DNA of 64,000 nucleotides from Polyangiaceae bacterium (GCA_947475525.1 CANJMI010000010.1:1-64000), one strand, 5' to 3'. Shown: positions 17,958 through 27,394, counted from the stretch's first letter. A program made the numbers and translations. The notes: generated from the letters alone by a model not told the origin.

Positions 17958-19826
17958 TCAAGGGGCGGACGCGTTCGTCGGAGGCGGCGAGGCTCCAACG
18001 ACGCTCGGGGCCTCGGCCGGCGCAGGGTCGGCACCTTCGGCCGGGTGGCTCTCCGCTTTTGGGGCCGCTCGGTGGCAAGAACGCCGCTCTTCGGTGCACG
18101 AGGTAAGATCGCTGCGGCATGACTCGCGCGACTCGCTTGCGGCCGTGAGGGACGCTTCGCAGTTGGTCTTCGATTTCTTCAGCTCGTCGCGGTCGTGCTT
18201 CAGCTCGTCGCGGTCGCGTTTGATGTCGTCACGGTCCCGTTTGACATCGTCACGATCGCGCTTCAGCTCGTCACGATCGCGTTTGACATCGTCACGATCG
18301 CGCTTCAGCTCGTCACGATCGCGCTTGGTGTCGTCGCGGTCGCGTCTGATGTCGTCGCGTTCACCCACGAGCGTCGAGCGCTCGGTGCTCCACGCTTCGC
18401 TGCGCCCGGTCCACAGCGTCGCAAGCTCTCCCTTTTCCCGCGCGCCGTCCGAAGCGGTCTTCTCGGCGTCCTCGTGGCAGGTGTGCAACCTGAAGCGGAG
18501 AAGCTCGCTCTTGCGTTCGACGGCTTGCAGGGCGGACTCGCGCCCTTGGGAGATGTTGGTCATCGCACGCGAGTGCTCTTCTTCCGTCTCGCGGTGGTCA
18601 TCTTCGCAGCGTTCGGACTTTCGGCGCTCGAGCTCGTGAGACGCAATGCAGGTGTCGAGCTTATCGAACGACGCGGCGCCTTCGGTCCGTGCGCGCTGCA
18701 ATTCGCTCGCAAGACGCAAGGTCTCGCGCTTGGAAAACGTGTAGAAGCCGGCCGCCGCCGCGAGCACCGCCATCGCCCCAAGTGCAATGCGCACACGTTG
18801 GAAGGCGACTTGTTGCTTCGCGATGGCATTCTCGATTGCGAGTGCGGCTTCGCGTTCTTGTTCGAGGAGGACGTCGAGTTCCTCGGCCATCTCCTTAGCG
18901 GTCGCGCGTTCCGCGGGGTCGCGTTGCAGCCAGTGGCGGAGCGCGTCGATGAGCATCGCGCGTGGCGCTCCGGTGAGGTCTTCGAGCGCGTCGAGGGCCA
19001 AAGGCTGACGCTCGCGTCGCTCGAACCAGTTCGCGATCGCAAGCGGCGAGCTCGGCGGAGTGGTCGCTTCGGGCTCCTCGCCAACGAGTGCGCGCAGCAG
19101 GGTCGTCGCGAGGCAATAGGTGTCCATCCGCTCGGTCAGTCCCTGCACGCCGCCAAGGCCGGCGAGCGCCATCACCTGCTCGGGCGAGCCGTAGAGCACG
19201 GTGCCCGCGACGAACTCCGAGGTCTTTTCTACCGCGACGCCGAGGTCGAGGAGAACCGGGTAGGTCGTGTCGGAAAAGCGCGCGAGGAAGATGTTCTCGG
19301 GCTTGACGTCCTGATGGCGGAGGCCGCGTTCGTGGAGCGCTTGAACACCGCGCACGATGGGGACGAAAATGTCGTACGCCTCGCGTAAACACAGTGGTCC
19401 ACGCTCGAGCCGCTGCGCCAACGTCTCGCCTTCGTAGAGCGGCATCGTCAGCCACACGAAGTCCCCCGTCACGCCGTGATCCTTCAGCTGGACGATGTGC
19501 GGGTGGCTCGCCGCGGCGAGCATCGTAAGCTCCCTCTCGACGTTGCGGTTCTCGTAGACCGCATGCGTCATCACCTTGAGCGCGACGCGGTGCTCGCGAA
19601 CGTCGGTGCGCTCGGCCACGAACACGCGACCGAACATGCCTTCGCCGAGGCGCCGCACGAGGCGGTAGTGGCCCCCGATGATCGCACCTTCGTTGGGCAG
19701 CGCGTCACGCCGACGTGCTTCGCTTCCGTCCGAGCGCGTAGCCGTTCGGGCCTGCGTTCGCCGCACGTCACCCACGAGTGGGCGCTCGTCGGTCAGGCTG
19801 GTCTCGGGGGACTTCGGGCGGGCCAT
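17958..19826 (-). CDS. Ser/Thr protein kinase with membrane anchor and long heptad-repeat tail
   Basis: From the ATG at 19826 it has 622 residues. The kinase domain shows GEGMFGRVFVAE, VALKVM (ATP lysine), HQDVKPENI (Arg of HRD replaced by Gln, catalytic Asp kept) and LLDLGVA in place of DFG. An SPEQ activation segment follows. One membrane segment (IALGAMAVLAAAAGFYTF) leads to a coiled-coil region with tandem RDRDDVK/RDRDELK repeats and scattered cysteines. The C-terminus is Pro/Ala-rich. This is a Hanks-type kinase with a probable periplasmic sensor tail. HQD and DLG suggest altered activation but not loss of catalysis. Confidence 0.87.
   Translation of the reverse strand: MARPKSPETSLTDERPLVGDVRRTQARTATRSDGSEARRRDALPNEGAIIGGHYRLVRRLGEGMFGRVFVAERTDVREHRVALKVMTHAVYENRNVERELTMLAAASHPHIVQLKDHGVTGDFVWLTMPLYEGETLAQRLERGPLCLREAYDIFVPIVRGVQALHERGLRHQDVKPENIFLARFSDTTYPVLLDLGVAVEKTSEFVAGTVLYGSPEQVMALAGLGGVQGLTERMDTYCLATTLLRALVGEEPEATTPPSSPLAIANWFERRERQPLALDALEDLTGAPRAMLIDALRHWLQRDPAERATAKEMAEELDVLLEQEREAALAIENAIAKQQVAFQRVRIALGAMAVLAAAAGFYTFSKRETLRLASELQRARTEGAASFDKLDTCIASHELERRKSERCEDDHRETEEEHSRAMTNISQGRESALQAVERKSELLRFRLHTCHEDAEKTASDGAREKGELATLWTGRSEAWSTERSTLVGERDDIRRDRDDTKRDRDELKRDRDDVKRDRDELKRDRDDVKRDRDDIKRDRDELKHDRDELKKSKTNCEASLTAASESRESCRSDLTSCTEERRSCHRAAPKAESHPAEGADPAPAEAPSVVGASPPPTNASAP
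18174..18360 (-). repeat. Tandem 21-bp repeats coding KRDRDEL/KRDRDDV
   Basis: About nine direct repeats of roughly 21 bp in the kinase gene encode seven-residue units alternating RDRDDVK and RDRDELK. This would form a highly charged coiled coil and is prone to copy-number change. Confidence 0.8.
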
Positions 19827-19960
19827 AATGGGTCCAGTGGCGAGTGTAGGCCAATGTAGGTAGTTGGTAAAACTTTGCGGGGACCGTGGTGGCGCTTGGG
19901 GGGCCTCGGCAGGTTCGGAGACGCCCCCGGGGCGCCAGGCGTGGTACAGATGCCAGGTCG

Positions 19961-20491
19961 ATGCGCGCCCCCGCCGTCCTCGCTGTCTTTGTCGCTTGCG
20001 CAGTCTATTTGGCTGCACCTTCGCTCTCAGCGCACGGACCGCGGTTATCCCCTCTTCGCCTGACGCCCCACAGCGCGCCGAGTCCGATCGAGGGCACGTT
20101 GTCGGGGTTGCCGGCGGGGCCCATCAAGCGGCGGCTGCTCGATCTTCGCGAGTTGGCTCGCATCAAAGCCGTCGAACCGGAGGCTTATGAGCCGGCGCTT
20201 CGCGAAGCGGTTCGGGCGATGGAGCGGGCCCGTGGCGCGCGCGCCGCAGGGGATGCAAACCATGCGGGCATGCTCGAGCGGGTCGCGGGTGAATGGGCAC
20301 GCGTGGCCGAGCAATCGACCCTCGCGCGAATCGCCGAGAGGGCGTCGCTCGTGGCCGAGAAGGCCGCCAAAGACCTGGCCGAACGCGCCGAACGCGCCCG
20401 AACTTTGCTCGAAGAGAACCAAGCCCGTCGAGGTCGACTCGAAGCTCAGCGCATGCAAGCGGAAGCCCGGAAACCAAGGAACTCCCCTTGA
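19961..20491 (+). CDS. Exported coiled-coil protein, first gene of an envelope operon
   Basis: The ATG at 19961 starts a signal peptide (APAVLAVFVACAVYLAAPSLSA). The mature part is about 150 residues, mostly charged helix (LLDLRELARI, REAVRAMERARGAR, and repeated AERASLVAEKAAKDLAERAERA). It overlaps the next gene as TTGA. Family not recognised; a periplasmic coiled-coil scaffold or partner of the next lipoprotein is plausible. Confidence 0.65.
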   Translation: MRAPAVLAVFVACAVYLAAPSLSAHGPRLSPLRLTPHSAPSPIEGTLSGLPAGPIKRRLLDLRELARIKAVEPEAYEPALREAVRAMERARGARAAGDANHAGMLERVAGEWARVAEQSTLARIAERASLVAEKAAKDLAERAERARTLLEENQARRGRLEAQRMQAEARKPRNSP

Positions 20492-21594
20492 AAAGCGCCA
20501 TTTTTACCGCGCTGCTGGGCCTCGCGATGCCACTCGGTGCATGCGCATCAATCCCTCCGCCCGATGTGTTGCGGGCCATCGATAAGCTCGCCACGTCGCC
20601 TGCCACACGCGACGCGGCGCTCGTTGCGCCAATCGCCAGGGCCCACGCGGATGCCCTTGTCCGCGAGGCCCACGGCGCGCTCACAGCGGGGGACTTCGCG
20701 GGTGCACAGCTCCTCGGTGAGCATGCCAAGGCCGCCTTCGAGGTGCTCGTCGCAGAGGCTCGCGCAGTGCGTGCCGAGGAGCGCCGTCAACGTAGCGACG
20801 CGGAGGCCCAGGCCGAAGGGGCACGGCTTGCCACACTCGATGCGGAGAATCAGCGCGTGGCCGCCGACATCGCTGCACTTGAGCTGCGCATCGACGCCCT
20901 CGACCAACCGGTAGGCGGCGCACTCCAAGGTGCCGCCGGTCCCACCGCGGAGGCCCGCCGGATGCGCGCTTTCGACACGGCACGCTTCGAGGCCCGCGTG
21001 CTGTGCACCGCCGCGGAGCTCTTGTTCAAGTCGCCTCCTGCGCCTGAGGCCTCGACCGCGGCTGCCCCGTCCGCGAAGGCGGCCGCGCGACTCGTAGCTT
21101 TGGACCGCCTCCGTGGTTTGCCTATCGACCACGATGCGCTCCGCGAAGCACAGGCCACCGTTGCCGCGTGCAGCGACGCGCTCGAAGCGACCCGGCAACT
21201 CTTGGCACCTGCGACTGTGCCTCGCCCGGGCGCCTCGGGTCTGGCTGCGCCGGCGGAGGACGCTGCGCTCGCGGCCGAGCTTGCGGCATTGGGGTTCGAC
21301 GTCCTCCAAGATGAGCGCGGCGTCGTCGTTCGTGTGTTCGGACATGCCGCGAAAGCTGCTCCCACCGAGGCCTTCCGTACCGAGGTGCTCGCGGCTGCTG
21401 CGCAAAAGTACGCGCGGCCGGTGCTCGTAGTCCATCGCACGCGCGATGCCGCCGGTGCGGCGTCGTTGGGCTCGGCGGTCACGGGCCCCGCGCTCGCTCT
21501 TTTGCTGAAGCCACTCGTGTCCAAGCGCCTCGCGCCGAATGAAAGTCTCGAGATCATGTTCGTTATGAAGCCATCGTTTCGAGGTGCCCGATGA
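20488..21594 (+). CDS. Lipoprotein with coiled coil and C-terminal globular domain
   Basis: The TTG at 20488 overlaps the previous stop and has AGGA nearby. The start gives a lipobox (LGLAMPLGAC). A helical DUF4398-like region follows (VREAHGALTAGDFAGAQLLGEHA), then a long coiled coil rich in Ala/Arg/Glu, then a small alpha/beta domain (ELAALGFDVLQDERGVVVRVF, ARPVLVVHRTRD, NESLEIMFVMKP) that resembles an OmpA-like fold without its usual NxxL..R signature. The 368-residue protein is probably outer-membrane anchored. It overlaps the next gene as ATGA. Confidence 0.65.
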   Translation: MKSAIFTALLGLAMPLGACASIPPPDVLRAIDKLATSPATRDAALVAPIARAHADALVREAHGALTAGDFAGAQLLGEHAKAAFEVLVAEARAVRAEERRQRSDAEAQAEGARLATLDAENQRVAADIAALELRIDALDQPVGGALQGAAGPTAEARRMRAFDTARFEARVLCTAAELLFKSPPAPEASTAAAPSAKAAARLVALDRLRGLPIDHDALREAQATVAACSDALEATRQLLAPATVPRPGASGLAAPAEDAALAAELAALGFDVLQDERGVVVRVFGHAAKAAPTEAFRTEVLAAAAQKYARPVLVVHRTRDAAGAASLGSAVTGPALALLLKPLVSKRLAPNESLEIMFVMKPSFRGAR

Positions 21595-22427
21595 CCAAGT
21601 GGATGCTCCTTTTTTCGCTGCTTTTTACTAGCGCGTGCGACAGCCGACCGAAGGAATCGGCGGCGAAAGCCCCACTCGCCTTCGCGTACCTCCTGCCGCT
21701 CCTCGAACGCGACGTGAAGCAAGTTCGCGAAGGCCTTCCGAAGGGTGCCGAGGTGCTAGGCAAACTTATCGACGATGACCCGGGACACGATCCCGAAGGC
21801 CTGCGGCACAACCTCGAAAAAGCGCGCGCGGCCGTGACAGAGCTCGCGATAGCCAAGAGCACGTTCTTCATCTTCGTCGCTCCGAACGGCACGGTGCTTC
21901 GCAGCGAGGCGGACCCCGATCTCGCAGTCGGCGGCTCGATCTTCAAAGAGATCCCCGAGGCTCGGCGCATCTTCGACAAGCCCGGCGTGAGCGAGCTCTT
22001 CGGCTCGATGCACGGACTGCGCGGCGTCCAAACCGGCGCCGACCTGCAGTGGGTCTTAGGCCAACCGGTGTCGCTGCCGAGCGGAAAAACCGTCGGGGCA
22101 TTCGTGACCGGTTGGTCCTACCGGAAGTACGCCGATTTTCTCGAGAGCGCCCTGCGTCGCAACCTCGTCGATACCGCAGAAAACAAGAAGCGTGCGAGTC
22201 CACTCACGTACGTCTTCTTCGCCCGCGGCGCGAAAGCCTACGGCGGTGCGGTCACGCCCGACGTGGACGCCGACGCCATCGCGAAGCTCGACTTGCCGAA
22301 CACGATCGGCGACGAACTCTTCCACGCAACGATCACGGTTGACGAACAAACGTACGCCCTCGTCGCGAAGAGGGTTCCTTCGCTCGACAAGGACACGGTG
22401 TTGGTCCTGCTGCTCGCCGTCGTGTGA
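21591..22427 (+). CDS. Lipoprotein with sensor-like (Cache/PAS-type) domain
   Basis: The leader MTKWMLLFSLLFTSAC ends in a lipobox Cys. The 260-residue mature part has a region like extracytoplasmic Cache domains (TFFIFVAPNGTVLRSEADPDLAVGGSIF, AFVTGWSYRKYADFLE). It is the third gene of a coupled set, so the three products may act together in the envelope. Ligand unknown; Cache similarity is a tentative reading. Confidence 0.6.
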   Translation: MTKWMLLFSLLFTSACDSRPKESAAKAPLAFAYLLPLLERDVKQVREGLPKGAEVLGKLIDDDPGHDPEGLRHNLEKARAAVTELAIAKSTFFIFVAPNGTVLRSEADPDLAVGGSIFKEIPEARRIFDKPGVSELFGSMHGLRGVQTGADLQWVLGQPVSLPSGKTVGAFVTGWSYRKYADFLESALRRNLVDTAENKKRASPLTYVFFARGAKAYGGAVTPDVDADAIAKLDLPNTIGDELFHATITVDEQTYALVAKRVPSLDKDTVLVLLLAVV

Positions 22428-22470
22428 GCGGCTGACGCGTCACGGCACCTCTGCTACCGACGACGCTGAC

Positions 22471-23298
22471 ATGAAGACTCGACTTGTCGCCTTGTCGTGC
22501 GCGTCGCTTCTCGCGGCGTGTGCCGGAAAGCCCGCCGCTGAGACTCCCGCCGCTCCCGGAGCGGCTGCACCCGCGGCTCTCCATCGCGTCGATGAACTCG
22601 TGATTGTGCCGGAAAAAGCTGCCCCCGAAGGACTTTCGGCCGCGGAGAAGGGCGAGCTTTCGGGGCCGTGCATGCCCCTCTTCACCGCGATGATCGAAGG
22701 CGAAGCGCTCGGCATGCGTGCCCTCGATGACGCGATGCGCGACGGCGTGGCCGATGCGGATGGGGCTGGCGTGGTTGCAGCGTCCGCGCGCGTAAAGAAG
22801 ACGACCGAGGGGCTCGCGCCGGCCGACCACCAGCGCTGCGTTGGGCTCTTCGAGCGACAGCAACTTCGCAAACAATTCGACCACGATCCGGCCGAGGCCG
22901 AGGCGCGCGCGGTAGTCGATACGTGCGTCAAACGTGTCGAAGCCGTTTACGGCAAACAGTCGATGGCCTTCGGAGATAGCGCCGAGTCCATCCAAGGCCC
23001 ATTTTGTCCCGATGACTTCCCCGTTCCGGTGACGCTCGCGGAGCTCCCTTACCAATCGACGAAGACCGATTGGGACACGCCGGCGTGGCGTTGCCTTCAA
23101 TTCGGTTTACGCTCGAAGCAGCGCGTCCAGGTTGAATTCAGCGCGCCGATTGGCAGCGGTGAGTTCACCTGCACGGGGCGCTATCGGCCGCGCCAGGGCG
23201 GTGCGCCGATCGAGTTCGTGCGCGGCGGCAAGCAAGGCCCCGAAGGGCAGCTGCTCCTTTCGCCGAAGATGAGCAAGCGCCGAATGTCCGCGAAGTAG
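22471..23298 (+). CDS. Lipoprotein of unknown function
   Basis: The ATG at 22471 begins MKTRLVALSCASLLAAC, a clear lipobox. After an Ala/Pro linker comes a helical region and a C-terminal part with four cysteines (CPDDFP, WRCLQFG, GEFTCTGRYR). It lies 43 bp after the previous lipoprotein and may be co-transcribed. No known domain recognised; 275 residues. Confidence 0.7.
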   Translation: MKTRLVALSCASLLAACAGKPAAETPAAPGAAAPAALHRVDELVIVPEKAAPEGLSAAEKGELSGPCMPLFTAMIEGEALGMRALDDAMRDGVADADGAGVVAASARVKKTTEGLAPADHQRCVGLFERQQLRKQFDHDPAEAEARAVVDTCVKRVEAVYGKQSMAFGDSAESIQGPFCPDDFPVPVTLAELPYQSTKTDWDTPAWRCLQFGLRSKQRVQVEFSAPIGSGEFTCTGRYRPRQGGAPIEFVRGGKQGPEGQLLLSPKMSKRRMSAK

Positions 23299-23345
23299 GC
23301 GCGCGGCAACGCATTCCTTTGCGCGCTGCCGGCACGCCGTCGGAG

Positions 23346-24050
23346 CTACTTCATGAGCTCGGCGGACTTGATGTAGTCGAGGTTCGGGTACTGCTTCTTC
23401 AGCCACGGGTTGCCGAACCGCGTGATCTCACCCTGATGTGAGCTCGGCCCGTCGGCGTACTCTTTGTTGATGGCGTCGACGACGTCCATACCGCCAACAA
23501 TCTCCGCGAACGCCGGGAACCCCATGGCATCGAGCTGCGTGTTTTCCTTGAAGTTGATGAAGAACTGCGTCGAGCGCGAGTTCGGTCCACCCTTCGCGAA
23601 CACGAGCCTGCCGCGCTTGTTGCCCTCTTTCACGGGCTCGTCCTGAATGTTGGCGTTCTGCCACGCCTTGGCCACCTGCGGGTGCCCGTGGATCCCGAAC
23701 TGAGCGACGAAACCGGGGATCACGCGGAAGAACCTGACCTCGTTAAAAAAGCCGATCTTCACGAGGTTGTAGAATCGGTCCGCGCCGTTCGGGGACCAAT
23801 CGCGGTGGGCTTCGACGGTGAACTCGCCTTTGCTGGTCGTAAACTTCACCTTGAACGTGTCGGGCGCCGTCTCGGTCGCCTTCTCCGGTGCGAGCAGCCG
23901 CGGATCGGGCTCGGCGAGTGGCGCATCGGCGGCGGGCTTCTCACCGTCCGCGACGTTCAACGAGTCCTTGGTCGGCGAGGGCTCGGACGGACTGCGGTCG
24001 CAGGCCGCGGCCGAGAGCGCCAAGGCGACAAGCATCAAAGGAGTCTTCAT
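23346..24050 (-). CDS. Lipoprotein peptidyl-prolyl isomerase, cyclophilin type
   Basis: The ATG at 24050 begins MKTPLMLVALALSAAAC, a lipoprotein signal. The remaining residues form a cyclophilin: ADRFYNLVKIGFFNEVRFFRVIPGFVAQFG, RGRLVFAKGGPNSRSTQFFINF and GFPAFAEIVGGMDVVDAI. It would catalyse proline isomerisation in extracytoplasmic proteins. It follows the nrtR-like gene by 49 bp on the same strand and may share its transcript. Size (234 residues) suits the family. Confidence 0.9.
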   Translation of the reverse strand: MKTPLMLVALALSAAACDRSPSEPSPTKDSLNVADGEKPAADAPLAEPDPRLLAPEKATETAPDTFKVKFTTSKGEFTVEAHRDWSPNGADRFYNLVKIGFFNEVRFFRVIPGFVAQFGIHGHPQVAKAWQNANIQDEPVKEGNKRGRLVFAKGGPNSRSTQFFINFKENTQLDAMGFPAFAEIVGGMDVVDAINKEYADGPSSHQGEITRFGNPWLKKQYPNLDYIKSAELMK

Positions 24051-24099
24051 TCGCCTGGAAATAGAGTCACGCGCGGCGCGGAGCAAGGCCGAATTCCGC

Positions 24100-24834
24100 T
24101 CAACGCACGAAGCGGTACACCTTCGCGGGCTTCGTGCCTGTTCGGCGTTTGCCTGGGGCCGACGCGATGAGGCCGTCATCCTGCATGCGTTCAACGCGGC
24201 GGCGAAAGTTCGCGGCGTCGAGCGACTCACCGCGGATGGCTTCGAACACCTCGCGGAGCTCACCTATCGTGAACGTCGGCGGCACAAGCTCGAACGCCAC
24301 CGTGCTCGTGTCGAGGCGCGAGCGCAGCCGGAGGAGGGCGGCATCCAGAATCTCTCGGTGATCGAACGCGAGCTCGAGGCGTGTCACTTCCTCGGCGACG
24401 GAGAACCATCGGGCATCGGCCGCATCGGTCCCGGCGCGCAACACGGCTTTGCCTTTCACGGCGAGTGTTCCGCGGAGTTCGGGATCGAGCAGGGCACAAT
24501 AGGCGATGCTGATCACACGGCCGCGCGGGTCACGAAGGGGCGCGCCGAATGCACCGAGCTGCTCGAGATAGATCGAGTCACTGGCGAGGCCCGTCTCCTC
24601 CGCGAGTTCGCGTCGTGCTGCGGCATCCAGCGTTTCTCCGCGCTGCGTGCCCGATTCGTCTACGCGAACGAAGCCGCCTGGCAACGCCCACGACCCTGCG
24701 AAAGGCGCCTCCCCGCGCCGGATGAGGAGCACCTTGAGGTCCGTATCCACAACCGTCACGAGCGCGACATCCACCGTCACCGCGGGTCGCGGATAGGCGT
24801 AGGAATGCTTCGCTGCAGGCTTCGCCTTGGTCAC
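24100..24834 (-). CDS. nrtR: NrtR-type Nudix-wHTH transcriptional repressor of NAD metabolism
   Basis: The GTG at 24834 overlaps the upstream stop (GTGA). The Nudix domain (VDVALVTVVDTDLKVLLIRRG, then GGFVRVDESG...RRELAEETGL) has a few extra residues in its Nudix box. A C-terminal winged helix follows (FTIGELREVFEAIRG, NFRRRVERMQDDG, KVYRF). Known NrtR proteins bind ADP-ribose or related NAD metabolites with the Nudix fold and repress NAD genes. It is the fourth gene of an operon starting with a nicotinamidase-like gene, and two operator-like repeats overlap that operon's promoter. Confidence 0.88.
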   Translation of the reverse strand: MTKAKPAAKHSYAYPRPAVTVDVALVTVVDTDLKVLLIRRGEAPFAGSWALPGGFVRVDESGTQRGETLDAAARRELAEETGLASDSIYLEQLGAFGAPLRDPRGRVISIAYCALLDPELRGTLAVKGKAVLRAGTDAADARWFSVAEEVTRLELAFDHREILDAALLRLRSRLDTSTVAFELVPPTFTIGELREVFEAIRGESLDAANFRRRVERMQDDGLIASAPGKRRTGTKPAKVYRFVR

Positions 24835-26561
24835 GCGCGGGAGCTCAACCGGTACACGACGTCGCCGTGGAAGGCCAGCACGGAGCCCGCGGTTTGGGCG
24901 AGCTGCAGCACCCCTAGTCGAGGGTCAGCGATGTGGCGCAGGGTGAGCGAGCCTGGGGCCGCCGCGAACACGTCGATCGGCGCGGCTCCCGTGCGGCACA
25001 ACGCCACACCCGAATCGAGCACGACGAGCTCGAGCTCCCCCGGATCGATGTCGCGTGTCCAGCGCACGTCGTGTGAACCATCCACCTCCGAGACGCGGAC
25101 GACCACGCGGTGACGCAATCCGCCTTCCGCCACGATCAACACGACCACGTTGGCCTCCGAGCGCGCGTCGAGCACGCGGTGGCCATCGAGCTCCGCTACG
25201 TGCACCTGACGGCACCCAGCTTTTCCGCCGAAGAGCGCGAGGTACGTCGCACCGAGCAGGCTCTGCACGGCCACTCCATCGAAGACGCGCGTCGCACGAG
25301 GCAGCACCTGAGCGAGCACCGTGGGAGTCACTATCACCGTTGGTCCGACCTCGCGCAGGCCGAGCTCGACGAGCGTGTCACCTATCTGCGCGACGAGCCT
25401 CCCCCCGCCGAGTCCGAGCGCTTCGATACGACCCGGAGGCTCGATGTCGAAGCCACCTCCGACATCGCGTAGGGTGAACCGACCCGCGTCCTCTGTCGCG
25501 AGCACGGGTCGCGCGAGTCGGGGCGTGAAGGCCACCCATCGCCTCGCTTTTCCGGCTTCGCCGATGCGCCGACCCGTCAGCGTGAAGAGTCCACTCGTGG
25601 TGTCGGCGACGGCGTCGCCCGCGTGGGTCCCGAAGACCCGTACGATTGGCGAAGGTAGGGTGACCAGCGTCTCCAAGGTGACCCCGTGCGCGGTGCCCGA
25701 GATGACGTGGAGCGGGGGCGAGATGCAAGCGCGACTCGACGCTCGCTCCACATGGGTGAAGGCCGGTGGCGGCCCGCGCTCGCCATCTTGCAGCACAGCT
25801 CGCAGGTAATCGTGAAGGGCCACGGGGAGCTCACTTAGGGGCAGCGCGACGGGCGGCAACGTGACGTTCGGATCGAATGCGCTCAGGTGGCTCGCCATGC
25901 GCGAGGACAGCGAGCGGATGGTCGGGTGCGTTCCACGATAGGGGTGAACCCCCACAAAAAGCTGGAAAGCGAGGACGGCGAACGCGAACCAGTCGGAGCC
26001 GCGGCTAAACGTCGGCGCGTCATCGGGACCGTGCACGCGCGTCGTTGGGCAGCGGATGGCGGGGGTTATCGCCGAAGCGGGATAGGAGCGTGTCTGGTAG
26101 CTGTCGGTGTCGATGGCATAGACGTGGCGGAACTGCCTACAGACGAGAAAGTTCATGTCGTTCGCGTCTACGATCAACGCGTCGGCCGCGTGCACCGCGA
26201 GAAAGAGTTCCCGCAGGCGGTCGATGAGGCCGAGCATGGCCCCCTCATCGAGGCCGTGCCTTTGCCTACATACCGGAGCGGTGAGCTCGCCGAGTGCTCG
26301 CACGCCTGCCAGGTACCGCATCGTGTAGCCGATCGCTCGGCCGCTCTTTTCGTCCTGCAAGAGCGCATCCGGCAACATCACGTCCGGATGCGCGATTCTT
26401 TGTAGCTCCTGCAATTTACCAACCGGAATCATCGCGCTCGGGTCCGTGAAGACCTTGTAGGCGACGTCCCCTTTCGCATAGACCCGCGCCTGTCCGCCCT
26501 CGGCGACGAAGTCACTTGGCTGGAGAGTGACCGGACCCTGACCGCGAACGATGACTTTCAC
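24831..26561 (-). CDS. Protein-kinase-like protein of the TerY-P type with C-terminal beta-rich domain
   Basis: The 576-residue protein has a kinase fold: EGGQARVYAKGDVAYKVF, then VDANDMNFLV as catalytic loop (Asp and Asn) and AIDTDSYQ in place of DFG. This loop form is known from kinases paired with VWA proteins in Ter-type stress systems (DxNxxNxLV..DTDS). From about residue 290 the sequence becomes beta-rich, with no repeat I can name. It follows the VWA gene by 36 bp and overlaps nrtR. No PP2C phosphatase is present, unlike the usual triad. Function and substrate unknown. Confidence 0.75.
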   Translation of the reverse strand: MKVIVRGQGPVTLQPSDFVAEGGQARVYAKGDVAYKVFTDPSAMIPVGKLQELQRIAHPDVMLPDALLQDEKSGRAIGYTMRYLAGVRALGELTAPVCRQRHGLDEGAMLGLIDRLRELFLAVHAADALIVDANDMNFLVCRQFRHVYAIDTDSYQTRSYPASAITPAIRCPTTRVHGPDDAPTFSRGSDWFAFAVLAFQLFVGVHPYRGTHPTIRSLSSRMASHLSAFDPNVTLPPVALPLSELPVALHDYLRAVLQDGERGPPPAFTHVERASSRACISPPLHVISGTAHGVTLETLVTLPSPIVRVFGTHAGDAVADTTSGLFTLTGRRIGEAGKARRWVAFTPRLARPVLATEDAGRFTLRDVGGGFDIEPPGRIEALGLGGGRLVAQIGDTLVELGLREVGPTVIVTPTVLAQVLPRATRVFDGVAVQSLLGATYLALFGGKAGCRQVHVAELDGHRVLDARSEANVVVLIVAEGGLRHRVVVRVSEVDGSHDVRWTRDIDPGELELVVLDSGVALCRTGAAPIDVFAAAPGSLTLRHIADPRLGVLQLAQTAGSVLAFHGDVVYRLSSRA

Positions 26562-26597
26562 GATGACCCTCCTTCTGCGCCCGAGAACGTGCGCCCT

Positions 26598-27323
26598 TCA
26601 GAACGTCAGCTGCACAGAAGCCTTCCCGGAGCCAAGCGCGAGTGACTGCGCGTAGACCGAGCGGGAGACAAAGTCGGCGAGCTTCGCCAACGTGTCGGTG
26701 TCCGCACACCCAAGCTCGACGTACCGCGTGAACCCCGCGTCTTTGTGAAACGCCGCGAGGTAATCCGCCATCCGCGGCTCTTGCACGTTCACCCCGACGA
26801 GCACCGACGTGAGCGACTCGAGGGTCTCCGTCTCGACTGCCGCTTTGAGCGCGTCACGGACGTCCGGCCCCAAGGCGCGCGACCCGTTGTCTTCGCCGTC
26901 GGTGATGACGAACAGGATGCCGTTGACGTTGAAGTTCGCCTTCGACAGGTGCTTGCCGTAGCCGGCGAGTGCGGTCGCCCCATTGTGCGCCCCGTCGAAG
27001 AGCGCGGTTCCGCCGCCATGGGTGAGACACCCGTCGTACGCCGCAAGCGGGCACTCGGCGAGGGGCTTGAAGCCGTGGAGCTCGTGGACGGCCGAGTCGA
27101 ACGTGGTGACGCGCAGCATCAGGTTGTCGGCGCGAGGCGAGCTCCTCGAGGCCCGCACGACAGCCCCGATGCAGCGCTCGATCTCCGCGCGGAAAGGCTC
27201 GACGCTCGGGCTCGAATCGGCCGCGATGGTGACGAGCGTGTACTCCGCGGCGCCGAGGTCCGCGATGCGTTGCGCCGAGAATCCGTAGTGAGAACCGTTG
27301 ATGCCGAAGCTTTCGAGAGACAT
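26598..27323 (-). CDS. VWA-domain protein (TerY-like)
   Basis: From the ATG at 27323 the 241-residue protein is a single von Willebrand A domain with an intact MIDAS set: DSSPS (DxSxS), the Thr in GGGTALFDG and Asp in FVITDGEDNGS. TerY-type cytoplasmic VWA proteins have this size and no signal peptide. It is 36 bp before the kinase gene and 71 bp after the nicotinamidase-like gene. It probably binds a metal-dependent partner, perhaps the kinase. Confidence 0.83.
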   Translation of the reverse strand: MSLESFGINGSHYGFSAQRIADLGAAEYTLVTIAADSSPSVEPFRAEIERCIGAVVRASRSSPRADNLMLRVTTFDSAVHELHGFKPLAECPLAAYDGCLTHGGGTALFDGAHNGATALAGYGKHLSKANFNVNGILFVITDGEDNGSRALGPDVRDALKAAVETETLESLTSVLVGVNVQEPRMADYLAAFHKDAGFTRYVELGCADTDTLAKLADFVSRSVYAQSLALGSGKASVQLTF

Positions 27324-27394
27324 GACTGGGGCTCCTGGTTCAGGTGATGAAGGTCCGGTTTTTGTGGGGAACGTTTTTGTTGTCGCGGGTCCAA

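Noticed and set aside
23299-23345. GC-rich inverted repeat between the lipoprotein and the cyclophilin genes as a shared terminator
   Set aside because: The stem is only 6 bp of alternating GC without a T-run.
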